Below, in pieces: positions 42,571 to 53,565 of a stretch of 64,000 nucleotides of DNA (the first letter of the stretch is position 1; each line of letters begins with the position of its first letter). The DNA lies in the NCBI GenBank assembly GCA_038373865.1, contig JAXGGA010005228.1, forward strand, positions 1-64,000, written 5' to 3'. The notes under the pieces were generated by a model that was not told where the DNA came from, did not search any database, and saw only the letters and a program-made list of their open reading frames with translations. The stretch comes from Uloborus plumipes (taxonomy: Eukaryota; Arthropoda; Arachnida; Araneae; Uloboridae). The translations under genes were made by a program, and so were the position numbers.

Positions 42571-44843
42571 GGGGAGACCGGGGCAAGATGACGATGCTAA
42601 GAATCGTTGCTTATTATTCACTCATTTTGAAGGATGGTAAAATTATTTTTATATGAGGCGTTAGAGAGTCCTTTATAGCCTAAAATATATTACCAATTAT
42701 TTTTTGAAATTAAAACAAAGGTATGATTTTCTTATATTTTCATAATCTTAACAATTCGTCATCTTGCCCCAGTACCGGGGCAGGATGACTTTCACCTTGG
42801 GGCAAGATGACGACTCTATAAAAGGTGTAACATTTTTATTTTTTAAATACGTTACATGGTTTAACAAATGATAAATGTGTTTCTACACTTTAGAAAGCAT
42901 TACATTAAGCATTGTAAAGTAATTTATATAATGTATATATACAAGGGTTTAGTAGTGCAGCTAACAATAGTCGCAAATGAAAATACCATTTTCATAATTG
43001 GAACAGTCCTTATGCCACCACTCTTGGCATTTACGGCAGTGGATCCATTCTCCTGTTGGAGGATCACAATATTCCTCTTTACAAGCAGGACATCTTATTA
43101 CACCATCCTTTGAAGTTGATGCCACTGGGTTGCTTGGCCTGATTTTTTCTGACTTCGGGCTAAGGGAACAAAGTTTGAGTTTTCTTACTCCTTTTTTTGC
43201 TTCACGTTCTTCTGTCCTGTGTTTTTTTAGACAATCCTTTTTCTCTTTCTGCTTGGCTCTTTCTTCTAGCAGTTCTTTGACGGGTGAGCTCGTAAGGATA
43301 CTTGAACTCATTTTTTTGTTTTTTCTTTGTCACATTGTAGTGCTTTTGGCAATGGCTTTAAATCAAAAGCACTTAAAGGCTTCTTTTCTGCACTGGAATC
43401 AGAATTTGTCATCAATTCTGTATCTACTGGATTTTTTATATGTGGTTTTTTTACTAACAGGGTCTGGGGGTTGGCACTATTATTTTCAGTTCCCTCTTTA
43501 GCAGCATCAAGATCAGTTGTTTTTGAAGCAGCGAAATCATGATCGCTGAATACAAGAGAATTATGCGGCTCGATCCCACATTCTTGAAAACCTTGAAAAG
43601 CATTTGCAATTGTAGCGGCTTTAAAGTAAGCTATGCTCAAAAGTTCACCAACATTTTTATCTGTGATGGTCTGCCCTAGATGAGTGATCATATAGTTGTC
43701 ACATGCTTGACTATAATAATTTTTCAATGGGCCGAAAATTGCCACATCAAGAGGTTGGAGACGATGTGATGTATGGGGAGGCAACCCAACCATGATAATG
43801 AATTTTTCTCTGCAATGTAATATAGCCTGCAAAATTATGTGGGATTTATGATTATCAATGATCAACAGAACAGGAGATTCTTTATTTGATTTTACGTGTT
43901 GATAAAAATGCTGCAAAAGAGAGAAAAGGTATCCTCATTGCTCCAGCCATTATCACTACAGTGACCTACAGTTCCTGGTGAGGCTTTCTCGTTAAGTTCA
44001 GGACGCATTCGTTTTCTGGCAAAAACCAGAAAAAGTGGCAGGTAAAAGCCAGTGGCGCTTATGCAACAGATTATTGTTACATTCCTTCCTCTCTCTGCTG
44101 AAGCAATCTTCGAAACTCTTCTGGATCCTGTAGGACTGACTACCATGGGCAGCCTATATTACCATGGGCAGCATAGAATCTTTGCCCCATTCTCCTCTTG
44201 AGGATTTCTTCTTGAACTGTCGAACTATATCTGAAATGTCATTATATGTATCATTAAACAAACAATTAGTTTGCTCTTCGGAAGAGGGGGGGGGCATGAT
44301 TAACTTATTATTACATTATTATTATATACATTAGTAGATATATTAGTATAACTATAAATAAGCATTTAAAGAACTTAATAGAAGGGGCAACATAGTTAGT
44401 TTCATAAATTCCGAAACATGGGGCAAGATGACGAGCTCGTCATCTTGCCCCGTGTTTCGTTTCGTCATCTTGCCCCAGACTGCCATTTTTGAAGGATACG
44501 TATTTATTTCCATAAAAAAATGCGCTTATTTGGTGCTTATTCATATTAATAGGTAGTATTTAAACTAAGGTACACATTAATACTAATGAGAAGCAATAAA
44601 TCTTACCTGTATTTGCATCATAGCTTATTTGCACATGGATAAAAGTTAGATCGCGGTAGCGTTAAACCAGAACCACCTCAGAACTGTCTTGAAAATGGCG
44701 ATTTCAGCGACTTTATACTATTGCTGAACGAAGAATAGATAGAAGACTCTCTAATGACCAGTTGATGCTGCTACCCAGCGGGAAATGAAAAAAATACGTA
44801 ATTCGTCATCTTGCCCGGCTCGTCATCTTACCCCGGTCTCCCC
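42571..44843 (-). mobile_element. pogo/Tigger-type transposon (2.27 kb), decayed
   Basis: GGGGAGACCGGGGCAAGATG at one end and CATCTTACCCCGGTCTCCCC at the other form ~20-bp inverted repeats with one mismatch, between TA duplications (42569-42570, 44844-44845). The core GGGGCAAGATGACG recurs at both ends in both orientations (near 42581, 42757, 42775, 42800, 44420, 44437, 44463, 44803), including the perfect palindrome at 44419-44450. These are probable transposase-binding arrays. The transposase pseudogene is on the minus strand. Confidence 0.93.
42961..44297 (-). pseudogene. pogo-family (DDE_1) transposase with C-terminal PHD finger, broken
   Basis: Coding starts at an ATG at 44297-44295. 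Its first ~50 codons include IVRQFKKKSSRGEWGKDSM, the usual start of pogo/Tigger/jerky-like proteins. A stop then follows within a 12-bp duplication (CTGCCCATGGTA, twice, 44144-44175). Coding resumes at VVSPTGSRRV (44146), so the helix-turn-helix DNA-binding region and the first catalytic Asp (NxDETG region) have been deleted. The frame shifts near 43900; the second Asp is in LLIIDNHKSH and the third in LQPLDVAIFGPLK. A further shift near 43310 leads to a lysine-rich linker and a C-terminal PHD-type finger (CPACKEEY, WIHCRKCQEWWHKDC, CDYC; end 42961). Intact relatives cut and paste DNA at TA. This copy lacks one catalytic residue and cannot. Confidence 0.92.
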
Positions 44844-44864
44844 TACATACATCCATTTTATATA

Positions 44865-46280
44865 CACTGCTCGACATTGAAAATGCAACACCAAGAAGGA
44901 GTGGTCAGAAATTCATGCAAATTTTACCGTAGACGCACGTCACTGAGTTATGCAAATGATATGAAATGCGCAGCTCTCCGACGCACGTGAAGTAAGATAT
45001 AAGAGAATGAAGTTGAAAAGTGGGCTATGTTCATGTTGGTTTTTCTGCCAGACTAATTATCGGAGAAATTTGGTTTTTGTCTCGAAGGGTACGTGTGATA
45101 GGAGGAAATGCCACGCCGTCCTCAACGAAGACACTTCCAGCATATAGACGACTTTACAAGGGGTATGGTGATGGGACTGAGAAGGGAGGTTAGTCCATAC
45201 GTCAAATTGCAGCTGATACCCACATGGATGCAAGCACTGTGCATCGGCTGTGTCGGAGATGGTTGGAAAGAGGAAATGTAGCCACATTGAGGGGTGCAGG
45301 TGCAGCCAGAGTGACGTCAGACCGCTTGGATCGACGGATTCACCGACAAGCTGTGGCGGGCCCGCAAGTCACTTGTACGTCGATTCTGCAGCACGTGCAA
45401 GGTACCCTCGATGTTCCTGTGTCGACCAGCACCATTTCTCGTCGACTGGTTGCACGTGGCCTGCAATCACGGCTCCCGCTAAGAGGACTGCTATTGACCT
45501 CACAGCACACTCCAACGTTTGGAATGGTGCCGGACCAGAGCGACGTGGATGGCAGAATGGCAAACCGTAGTGTTCTCAGATGAATCCCGCTTCTGTTTGT
45601 CCTGCGATAGTCATCGCATACGTGTGTGGCGTCGACGTGGAGAAAGATCGAATCCGGCAGTAACTGTGGAACGCCCCACAGCGCGACAACGTGGCATAAT
45701 GGTTTTGGGCGCTATTGCATACAATTCCGTATCACCTCTAGTTCGTATTCGGGGCACTATGACAGCCCAACGATATGTAGATAATGGACTGCGGCCGGTG
45801 GCAATCCCCTACCTTCAGGGTCTGCCAAATGCAATTTTTCAACAGGATAACGCCCGGCCTCACAGTACTCGAATCAGCAACATGCTCTACGAGAGGTACA
45901 GATACTTTTCTGGCCACCATACTCTCCTGACTTGTCACCAATCGAACATGTGTGGGACGTGATTGGACGCCGTTTGCAGAACCTGTCACTGCCTCGTTCA
46001 GAGGATGAACTGTGGCAAATGGTTGAAAGGGAATGGAGTGCCATCCCTCAGGACACCATCCGCAGGCTTATTGACTCCATGCCTAGACGTGTTTCGTCGT
46101 GCATGTCTGTCCGCGGTGGTCCTACTTCTTACTGAGCCGACGCCGTCCTCGCTCTAAATTTTGCTTATTTATTTTGAAATAAATATCACTTATTGTTCCA
46201 TGCTGTCTCTGTCTTCTTACCAAATTTCATCAATTTCTGACCACTCCTTCTTGGTGTTGCATTTTCAATGTCGAGCAGTG
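44865..46280 (+). mobile_element. Tc1-like transposon (1416 bp), inactive
   Basis: CACTGCTCGACATTGAAAATG and CATTTTCAATGTCGAGCAGTG are perfect inverted ends; pairing continues through CCAAGAAGGAGTGGTCAGAAAT (44890-44912 against 46234-46256). TA flanks both sides (44863-44864, 46281-46282). The length and terminal repeats of ~48 bp are typical of the Tc1 family. It has landed in the TATA-rich start of a Helitron, directly beside a pogo element. Confidence 0.96.
45108..46135 (+). pseudogene. Tc1 transposase (DDE type), three frameshifts
   Basis: Starts at the ATG at 45108 (MPRRPQRRHFQHIDDFTRG). Near 45190 the frame shifts into SIRQIAADTHMDASTVHRL, the first helix-turn-helix, with TSTISRRLVARGL of the second further on. 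A shift near 45500 leads to the catalytic domain: VVFSDESRF (first Asp, about 45579) and IFQQDNARPH (second Asp, 45846-45848). A shift near 45905 leads to FWPPYSPDLSPIEHVWDVI, with the catalytic Glu at 45944-45946. The second Asp and Glu are about 98 nt apart where the family's DD34E spacing needs 105, so about 7 nt are missing there. It ends at a TGA after GGPTSY. All three catalytic residues remain, but no continuous protein can be made. Confidence 0.94.
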
Positions 46281-46282
46281 TA

Positions 46283-46917
46283 ATAACTCATCCGCCACAT
46301 TGTCAAGTTCCTAATTTTTCGATATTTTTGGGGTCTTTGCTAAACAATACGAAAAATATTTAGAAATCTAACTTTCTTAGCTAAGATAACATTAGGAGAA
46401 AGCATCACCCTTGCTCTTATAATTAACCAACCGATCTTAGACCAGTTTTCAAAGTGTATCCTAGAAGAACTACTTAATCTTTAAAGGATTAGCATTTTTG
46501 ACCCAGATAAAGTCTTGCAGTCGATGAGCTAGATTTTGGTAAAAACTCTTTAGATCTAATTAATTTCCTGGAGGAAAAATGTGATGGGATGAGATTATCG
46601 AATGTTCTGCATGTCAGTAAACAGGTCATATTAATAAGTTATGTCATAATATCACGAAGCTCTGTTGGGAAAGAGTTGGGGCTTATTGATTAAGTCTTCG
46701 TTGAAATATTATAATCCCTAACTTCGGTTGAAGGAAAGTAAGGCTAAAATGAAGTTTCACTGTTCATCTGTCAAGGAATGGGAAAACTAAAATAGCTGAT
46801 AAATATTGCAAGCGTAGGCTACTTCGTGTAATTATTGATAGCGTACAGAGATCAATTTAATTCTCTTGATGATTAGTTTATTTCGAGAGCTATTTTTTTT
46901 CTTTCTTTTATTTTTAT
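46283..46917. other. no gene seen
   Basis: AT-rich spacer beyond the Tc1 element. No feature found. Confidence 0.45.
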
Positions 46918-47150
46918 ATACTGTAAAAATGAAACTGTTGTTTTTACAGTATAATGCTGAAAACAGAGGTTCCAGTTTAAAACTGTAAAATGCACAGTAA
47001 TGAACTGTAAAATTAGCAATTTTACAGTTTATTACCGTAAAATTAGCTGTATTATACTGTAAAAACAACAGTATAATACTGGCAGCAGAGGTTCCAGTTT
47101 TAAAACTGTAAAATGCACTGTAGTAAACTGTAAAATTAGAAATTTTACAT
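46918..47150. mobile_element. ACTGT-rich MITE, copy 6, fragment
   Basis: TATACTGTAAAAATGAAACTG, ACAGTATAATGCTGAAAACAG and AAACTGTAAAATTAGCAATTT blocks. Both terminal CACTG boxes are missing. It stops where a Helitron fragment begins. Confidence 0.7.
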
Positions 47151-47220
47151 TTGATCCGACGAAAACTGGATTTGTGTAAGGAACAAACATACAAATAAAT
47201 CTATAGACATACATCCATTA
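47151..47220 (-). mobile_element. Helitron family A 5' fragment
   Basis: The minus strand reads ATGGATGTATGTC, TTTGTATGTTTGTTCC and TTTTCGTCGGATC, the family A start without its tip. It is wedged between an ACTGT element and the inverted family B copy. Confidence 0.7.
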
Positions 47221-48746
47221 TTAGCCTACTTTCCTGTTAAAAATAAAAGAAAGACTAAAAAGCATTAAAAGTGGCTTAATGCATCTAAAAATATCGCCAA
47301 GTCTAAAAAAAAAGTCAAAAAGAAATAAAAAAATAAAATAAATATTGAAAAATTAAAAATTGGAAAGTAGGGTATTGAGATGGGGAATTTGTGTGTCTGT
47401 CTGTCGGTCTGTCTGTCCCCCCTCCCCTAATTACTTTTGACTGAACATTCCGATTTGAACAAACTTTTTTTTGTTGGAAAGATCTCGGCGAGTACAGCTC
47501 ATTCCCATATTTGATTTTCGATTTGAACAATTTTTGGTTCAACTTCGAGCCGTTCAAACAACCTGTCCCGCGATACTAACTTTTTAATGAACAGTCCGAT
47601 TTGAACAAACTTTTTTTTGTTGGAAAGATCTTATCAAGGATACTTCATTCCCGTATTAAATTTTCGATTTGAACAATTTTTCGTTCAACATTGAACCGCT
47701 CAAGCAAGCTGTCACTCCTAATAACTTTTGAGTGAACAGTCGGATTTAAACAAACTTTGTTTTTGTTCGAAGGATCTCAGAAAAAATACTTCATTACCGT
47801 ATTTAAATTTTCAATTTGAACATTTTTCCGTTCAACATTTAATCGTTCAATCAACCTTTCCCCACCTAATAACTTTTAAGTGAACCGTCCGAATTGAATA
47901 AACTTTTTTTGTTCGAAAGATCTCGGAGAGGCTCATTCCCATAGTTCGCTTTTTGATTTGAACCATTTTTCGTTCAACGTTGAACCGTTCAGAAAAAAAC
48001 TTAACATTAGCGCCTACGGGAAATTTAAGTTGAATGTTGATCCTGAGCTTAAAGGCGGATTTCCTTCAAACTAATTTTGTAAGAAAATGGTTTTGATAAA
48101 TAATGCATGTAAAGTACTTTTCTGAATAATCTTCTGTGAGGACTGATTCCGACTCCGACTCCGTAAACATGGCGGAAATGCAGGCTCAGAAAAAAATGAC
48201 TGACTGTGCAGACGATTTTTTGTTTATTTATTTATCTGTTTTGTTTTTATTATTATTATTATTATTTTTTTTTTTGGCAGACGATTTTTTTGTAACAAAA
48301 ATTTTTCATTCACGAGAGCATTTTATTCTTTATTTATATTTAACAACTGGCAACGGATTAAAAATGAAATTCGAGACATTTTATTAACGAACGAGTTTTT
48401 TTTTTCTTTCTTTGATAAAATGTGTTTTGATGTTCTTTGTACTTTTATTTATTTATTTTTTTTTTGAAAACGATTGAGGAATTTTTCTACGGAAGAACTA
48501 TAACAGTTACATTCTCTAAAAGGTGCGACAAAACTTTATTTATTCGTTTATTTACTTTTTACGTGTCTATTTCATCTGATGAGATTGGTATATTTTGCAT
48601 TTAGAAATCAGCTTTAAGTGCTAAAAAGGTATGTTTGACATAATTTTCAGTCTCAGATAATCAAGAGAATATTGATCAGATGCTAGAATGCCGATGTCGA
48701 TGTACGGGAAAGTAGGCTCGTTTAGTTCTTGACAGAATTTCTTGTT
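47221..48746 (-). mobile_element. family B minisatellite element, copy 3 (inverted)
   Basis: Reverse complement of the elements at 14430 and 16607: TTAGCCTACTTTCCTGTT at this end and GTAGGCTCGTTTAG...AATTTCTTGTT at 48746. It has a single set of the A, B and C ~147-bp units, the GTCTGTCTGTCGGTCTG tract and the ATCTTCTGTGAGGACTGATTC box. The sequence around 48165 (CATGGCGGAAATGCAGG) matches the same place in the other copies. Confidence 0.72.
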
Positions 48747-49925
48747 ATATATACAGATTCAATAGGGTCAAAAGCAAAAATATATTACACGAAACACGAA
48801 ACAGGTGTATATGTATAGGTGTACTGTACACACACATACACACTAGAATGTTGACTTATTCTTTTAAATATGTTAAAACAAAACCTAGTCAGCCGTCACA
48901 AAATTTGAAAACTGTTGAGCTGTGCGATTTACTTTTTCATCATAACAAGACAATGCAATTAAAAGATGCAGGTGTAACTGTCACGTTTCGGCCCCTCAGG
49001 GCTTTTTCTTTCTGATGCTCTTGCTTTTCATTTGTGTATCGATTGCTTCCCACTGTTTAACCGAAACTTCCACCACCAAACCAAACACAGACTCGAAGAG
49101 CTGAAAGAATCAGTAAAAACTTAATTAATTGTTTTTCTTTGCTTTTCTTCTTAATTAAATATTTTGAATAGGGATTTGAGATGAAGTGAAAGCTGCGAAA
49201 GTTTTTTTTTTCTCTCCCGCCTTTTGTAATGATCGGATGGTGATATGGTTGTTGTGTTTTCTGAGTATTCTGGTTGAATTTCAATTAGTGTTCAAGATTA
49301 AGTCTTTCAGTGTTGTTTTCTTGGCGACATGCCCGGGAATACTCGTGCTGATATGAAGATGGTAAATCTTGAGACTAAAAAAAATTAATAGTGGCCAGTA
49401 AACCCAAAAAAGTAAGTGGCCACTTTGGCGTTGTTGCTGGACACTTTAAACTGTGTTCCAAAACTAATACCACTCCATTTCTGTCTGCACATAGTAATTT
49501 TTCATTATATATTGGCATATATCTTAACTAAGTTATTCTACAGAAAAGAAAAAGGTTTTAAAAAAACTTGAAAACTGTTTTGAAAAATAAAATTACTCAT
49601 TTTAAAATCCAAATAATTGGACATTATGCAAATAAAACAAAACTAAACGCACATGTATACTTGAAGTTAATTAAACATTTTATTTAATTTGCTGATTAAT
49701 CATAGATTTGGTCATCTTTGATGAGTTTCATTGCATTTTCTAGACTGAAAAAAAAAGTTTAGATGCAATACATCGCCAACTCGGCTAAGGAGCAGTTTGC
49801 ACTTGTGAGGAATATGCAATATTTAAGGTGATTTCGATGAATTATGACTCACTATTTCCGAAAATATGCTTTTCCATGCAAAAAAAGCTTTGTGTTAATT
49901 AATATTCAATTTTAAAGTGAGAGAA
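48747..49925. other. no gene seen
   Basis: AT-rich spacer; a GGCCCCTCAGGGCTTTTTC hairpin lies at 48990-49008. No coding evidence. Confidence 0.45.
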
Positions 49926-49929
49926 AATT

Positions 49930-50000
49930 GACGAAAAGTCACGTGACGCGAAAACGCAACGTGATTGGCCTGACGTCACTGTGCCCTTTGCTACTTTGTT
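49930..50000. promoter_or_regulatory. cluster of CACGTG, CCAAT and CRE-like sites
   Basis: Within ~70 bp: GTCACGTGAC (E-box/CLEAR-like, 49938-49947), GTGATTGGCC (inverted CCAAT) and TGACGTCA (49971-49978), in a locally CpG-rich patch. This is the composition of many animal proximal promoters, but I see no gene next to it; a MITE interior is the alternative. Confidence 0.25.
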
Positions 50001-52262
50001 TACGTTATCGCTACGGTAGTATGCTGGCGAAAGCAATGATCGGTGTTTTTGTCAGGTTCAATAATGTTCTTCAAACTTCTAATATAGCTTTTTATTGTGT
50101 TTAATAAATGCTGTGTCCCTTCTAGATTGTAATAGACAGTTATGAGTGCCAAATATTGTGTCTTCGGCAGATGTGAGATTGTTTACTTCGCTCAGTGCCG
50201 GTTTTACAATTTTTCTTAGCCGTTGCAAAACGTAGAAATGCCCATTTTCCATCAAGTTTTTAATGGATTTCCTACGCAAAAAAGAATGTTCAACTACTGA
50301 AACGGAAAAAAGTATTTTCGTTACATTTTTACATCTGCAGCCTCAGTGGAATGTGAGCATTATATTGAAGGAGTTTAAATTAGTACGTTCGAACATTTTT
50401 CTCGTTTATAATTTTAAATTGGGAATACACTCATGGTTTTTACTGTAAAGCTATGCTATAACTGTTTCAATGACCTTATTGAATTACTTAAAAATAAAAG
50501 AAAGTACATATCTACTGTGCATGGTTATTTTCTAGCTGAAAACTTCGCTATCATTATTAGACTCTCTTGGTTTTTCTGATATGAAAAATATGACCTTTGG
50601 TGGTCAAAACCAACAGAATGTTAATTGAATTTGACATTGACTTCCTTTTATCTTTATCATGAACAAGGAGTGAATGTTTAATAATTAATTGCATTTTCTT
50701 ATGCCTTTGCCCAATAATTACCATTCTTTCATTAGTGTATTATGTAACATTAAAGTAAATGAAAATAAAATGCGGCTCTCTCTTTGGAAATGAAAAGTTC
50801 AGAGCTGAAAAATAGTCGTTTAGAAAAGAAATCTAACTCATAATTATAAGGTATAAAATTGTAAAGCTTCATTAAATTGCTTCCATGGTTCTACTGTGTG
50901 CACAGTATAATCCAATAAAAACCTTGGTTGATCTAAAATCAGTGGAATGCTAACTAAACTCGATATTGATTTCCTGTGTACTGAGTTATAAATCAAATAA
51001 CTACTGCTTAATTTTTAATACTTAATTACATTAGCTTCATAATTGTCATAATTTAATTTTCCATTGCATTATGCAGCATCCAAGTAAATAAAATAAAAAA
51101 AATTGCATGTCGTAATTTTCAATTCAATCTTTTTTTTTTTTTTGTGTGTGTAACACAAAAATAGACAAATAAAATACAGACCTCTTTGTGGAAATGAAAA
51201 ACTAAGAAATAAAGCATAGTAATTTGGAAAACAATTTCCAACACATAATTCCAAACTACAAGAATGTAAAGCTTAATTTCTACCTGCCAAAGTTCTGTTA
51301 CTTAATCAACATGATCCAATAAAAACCTTATTAACTGGATTAAAATCTACTTCCTGTTATTTTTGTCATTGATCATGAAGTTAACATTTAATAATTGATT
51401 TAATTACTTGCTTAATGATTACCTCTATTAAAGCGCTCATTGTGCAGCATTTCAATATAAAAATAAATAAATAAATAAAAATTTAAAATAAAGGACAAAT
51501 GACTCTTTTTTTGGGGGGGGGGGATTGAAGCAGTGAAGAAAATACTGTAAAATAACGTAGTCTCGCAAGCTGTAATTTTCGTGGAAACAGAGAAATCGGC
51601 GATTTCGCAAGCGGAAAATTTCGCGAATTTTAAATTAACAAAACCGAAACTTGAGAAAAAAAAATTCTCGAGGCTAAAACTTTCGCGATTCGGGCCTGCT
51701 GAAGAAAAAGGAGCTTTTATAGTAAAAATGAAAATAGTGATATGAAAAACCAACTACACCATGCAATACAAGGTACAGATAAATTGGCCTCTATGGTTAT
51801 TATGGTTAATAGATATAATTTGTTTAAAATTGGGTGATAAAAGTCAATTAAATAATGAACTGGATTCACTATTAATTTTTTATCTTTGTTATGAAATCAG
51901 AAACTAATATTTAATAATTATTATCCTATCAATTAGTATAAAAACTAGTTCAATTTTGATATTTTTACTGCTAAAGATGTTCCTATTATTCTCACACGGC
52001 GAAAAAGCTAAATTATTTCTTAATATTTAACATTGAAATTAGAAATAACTTATTTACTTGCCGAAAAGTGATCCTCACAGCACCAATGAGAGGTTTTGTT
52101 GGATAGTTTATTGTTCTTTTTCTCATCCGTTCTCATTGCATTTATCTAGTTTATCCATGCTTTTCGTTTGGCAGGATCTTTTAGAACACTAAAAAATAGC
52201 TTGTCAGACGTATTATAAGTTGTATTTTTGCAACAAGGGACAAGATAATACTTATAACTACC
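50001..52262. other. no gene seen
   Basis: Over 2 kb of AT-rich DNA with poly-T/G tracts (51129-51142, 51509-51524). Near 51560-51690, repeated TTTCGCGA and TTCGCGAATTT segments occur. No coding frame supported. Confidence 0.45.
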
Positions 52263-52270
52263 CTTTTTAG

Positions 52271-52815
52271 CAGAGCCGGATTGCTAAATAGGCAACGTAG
52301 GCAGTTGCCTATGAACCCCGGGGTTTTAAAGGGGCCCCGAGAAATCCTGAGGATATCCTTTTTTAACTTTAGATGGCACTGTTAGCTAAAGGTTAGGAAT
52401 ATTATTTGATACAATATGCGAATATAACTTAAGTAAACGTTCATACTTCCATTCAACTTCTTTCTCATCACCGGGGCTCAATTTCTACCAAAAGAGGTGC
52501 AAGAGCCCAAAAGTACCCACAACTTATTTTATCGCGTGAATAGCATGAACTTTGGCTAAAATATTTAATTTCGTAAGTGCAGCAGCTTTACTCCCAATAC
52601 AAATTAAGCCTTGCTCACCATCAACAATTTATACTTGTAACAATCACTATGATTGGTTATGTATTCCATAATAACAATTATAAATTATTAAAATATATTG
52701 GCGCAATATATATCAGTTATTTAAAATCTCATTTATCAAATCTTTACATCCATATGGTGAAGGGGCCACCTCATTTCAAATGCCTATGGACCTCCAAATC
52801 TTTAATCCGGCCCTG
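52271..52815. mobile_element. hAT MITE (545 bp), perfect 8-bp duplication
   Basis: CAGAGCCGGATTGC and TTAATCCGGCCCTG are inverted ends. The octamer CTTTTTAG is identical on both sides (52263-52270, 52816-52823). The interior has CCCCGGGGTTTTAAAGGGGCC and no transposase. Confidence 0.93.
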
Positions 52816-52914
52816 CTTTTTAGTCTCTGCCATGCTCTAACTTTTATAAATAAGTAGTATTTATCAAAAGTAGGGAACCACAACTCTAATCTAAAACGCA
52901 AGCCGAATTGGTCT

Positions 52915-52990
52915 TCTACTAGCGATTGGCGCGGCGCCGCTGTGCATTGTGACGTCACATCAGCGGCCATCTTGATTGCAGTGTTTTCCC
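52915..52990. promoter_or_regulatory. CCAAT / CRE / YY1-like site cluster
   Basis: GCGATTGGCGCGGCGCCGC, then TGTGACGTCAC and GCGGCCATCTTG (a good YY1 core on the minus strand) lie within 75 bp in a GC-rich island. Such clusters mark TATA-less promoters. No exon is evident nearby. Confidence 0.28.
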
Positions 52991-53119
52991 GCGAAATTTT
53001 TAAAGCCAACTTTAAATATTAATATCTTTTCTCACAGAGACGTATAATTTAAACATAGGTATCGTTTTTCACGTCTTTTTCTGCTATACAGTTTGGAACT
53101 AAGAACGAAAAACGTGCAA

Positions 53120-53225
53120 AGAGCTCGTTTCGTGCTTATTAGGCACTGATCAGCATGGAATACGAAAGTAACAGAGTTGGAGGCAAAAATCCTCCTCTTA
53201 TAGAGCAAAGAGACCCAAAAACTAG
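53120..53225. repeat. dispersed repeat, partner at 29575-29692
   Basis: CGTTTCGTGCTTATTAGGCAC, TGATCAGCATGG, GTTGGAGGCAAAAATCCTC and AGAGCAAAGAGA match the copy at 29575. Confidence 0.65.
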
Positions 53226-53329
53226 TACCCTTGCAAGCGCTCTGCTTACACTGTGTTGAAGGGCTCCAGTCGAAGAAATTTCCCCGGTGAATCGGGCGTA
53301 CCTATCCTTGCAACTTCGCAACGCTATAA

Positions 53330-53565
53330 CTGGGGTTATGTCCTACACAAGCGTCTAGGGGCAGGACAAATCCCAATGTTAAAACTTAGTCGTTTTTCGA
53401 CTTCACTGGGTAGGGGAAATCTACGGTTATCAACTTCTTCCGTGGGGGAAAAGAGAAATCTTGTTCTGCGCGCGCCGCACAGGAAAGGACGAATCTCTGG
53501 TCAAACTCGCTGTTCGTGTATGCGAATGTTTTGAATTCGAATGTTTGTTTGAATAATTTACTGTT
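53330..53565 (+). repeat. dispersed GC-richer repeat, inverted partner at 60105-60350
   Basis: GCGTCTAGGGGCAGGACAAAT, AATGTTAAAACTTAG, CGTTTTTCG, GGGGAAATCTACGGTTATC and CGAATGTTTGTTTGAATAAT appear in the same order on the minus strand at 60105-60350. Open frames occur, but substitutions between copies do not favour codons, so I do not call a gene. Confidence 0.72.

Larger units (their letters stand above)
42181..44864 (-). mobile_element. Helitron family A, split by a pogo element
   Basis: The 3' end is at 42181 (CTAG, then hairpin CCTGGCGTTGCCCGG). The body runs to 42570, breaks at a TA and resumes after the pogo insert with CATACATCCATTTTATATA (44846-44864). A Tc1 element follows at once, inside the last TATA of the Helitron 5' tip. 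Confidence 0.85.

Noticed and set aside
43327..43542. Plus-strand frames opposite the pogo transposase
   Set aside because: Shadows of the minus-strand coding sequence, which carries the recognisable DDE and PHD motifs.
53253..53534. 93-codon frame in the GC-richer repeat
   Set aside because: The inverted copy at 60 kb does not preserve the protein, and indels between copies are not multiples of three.
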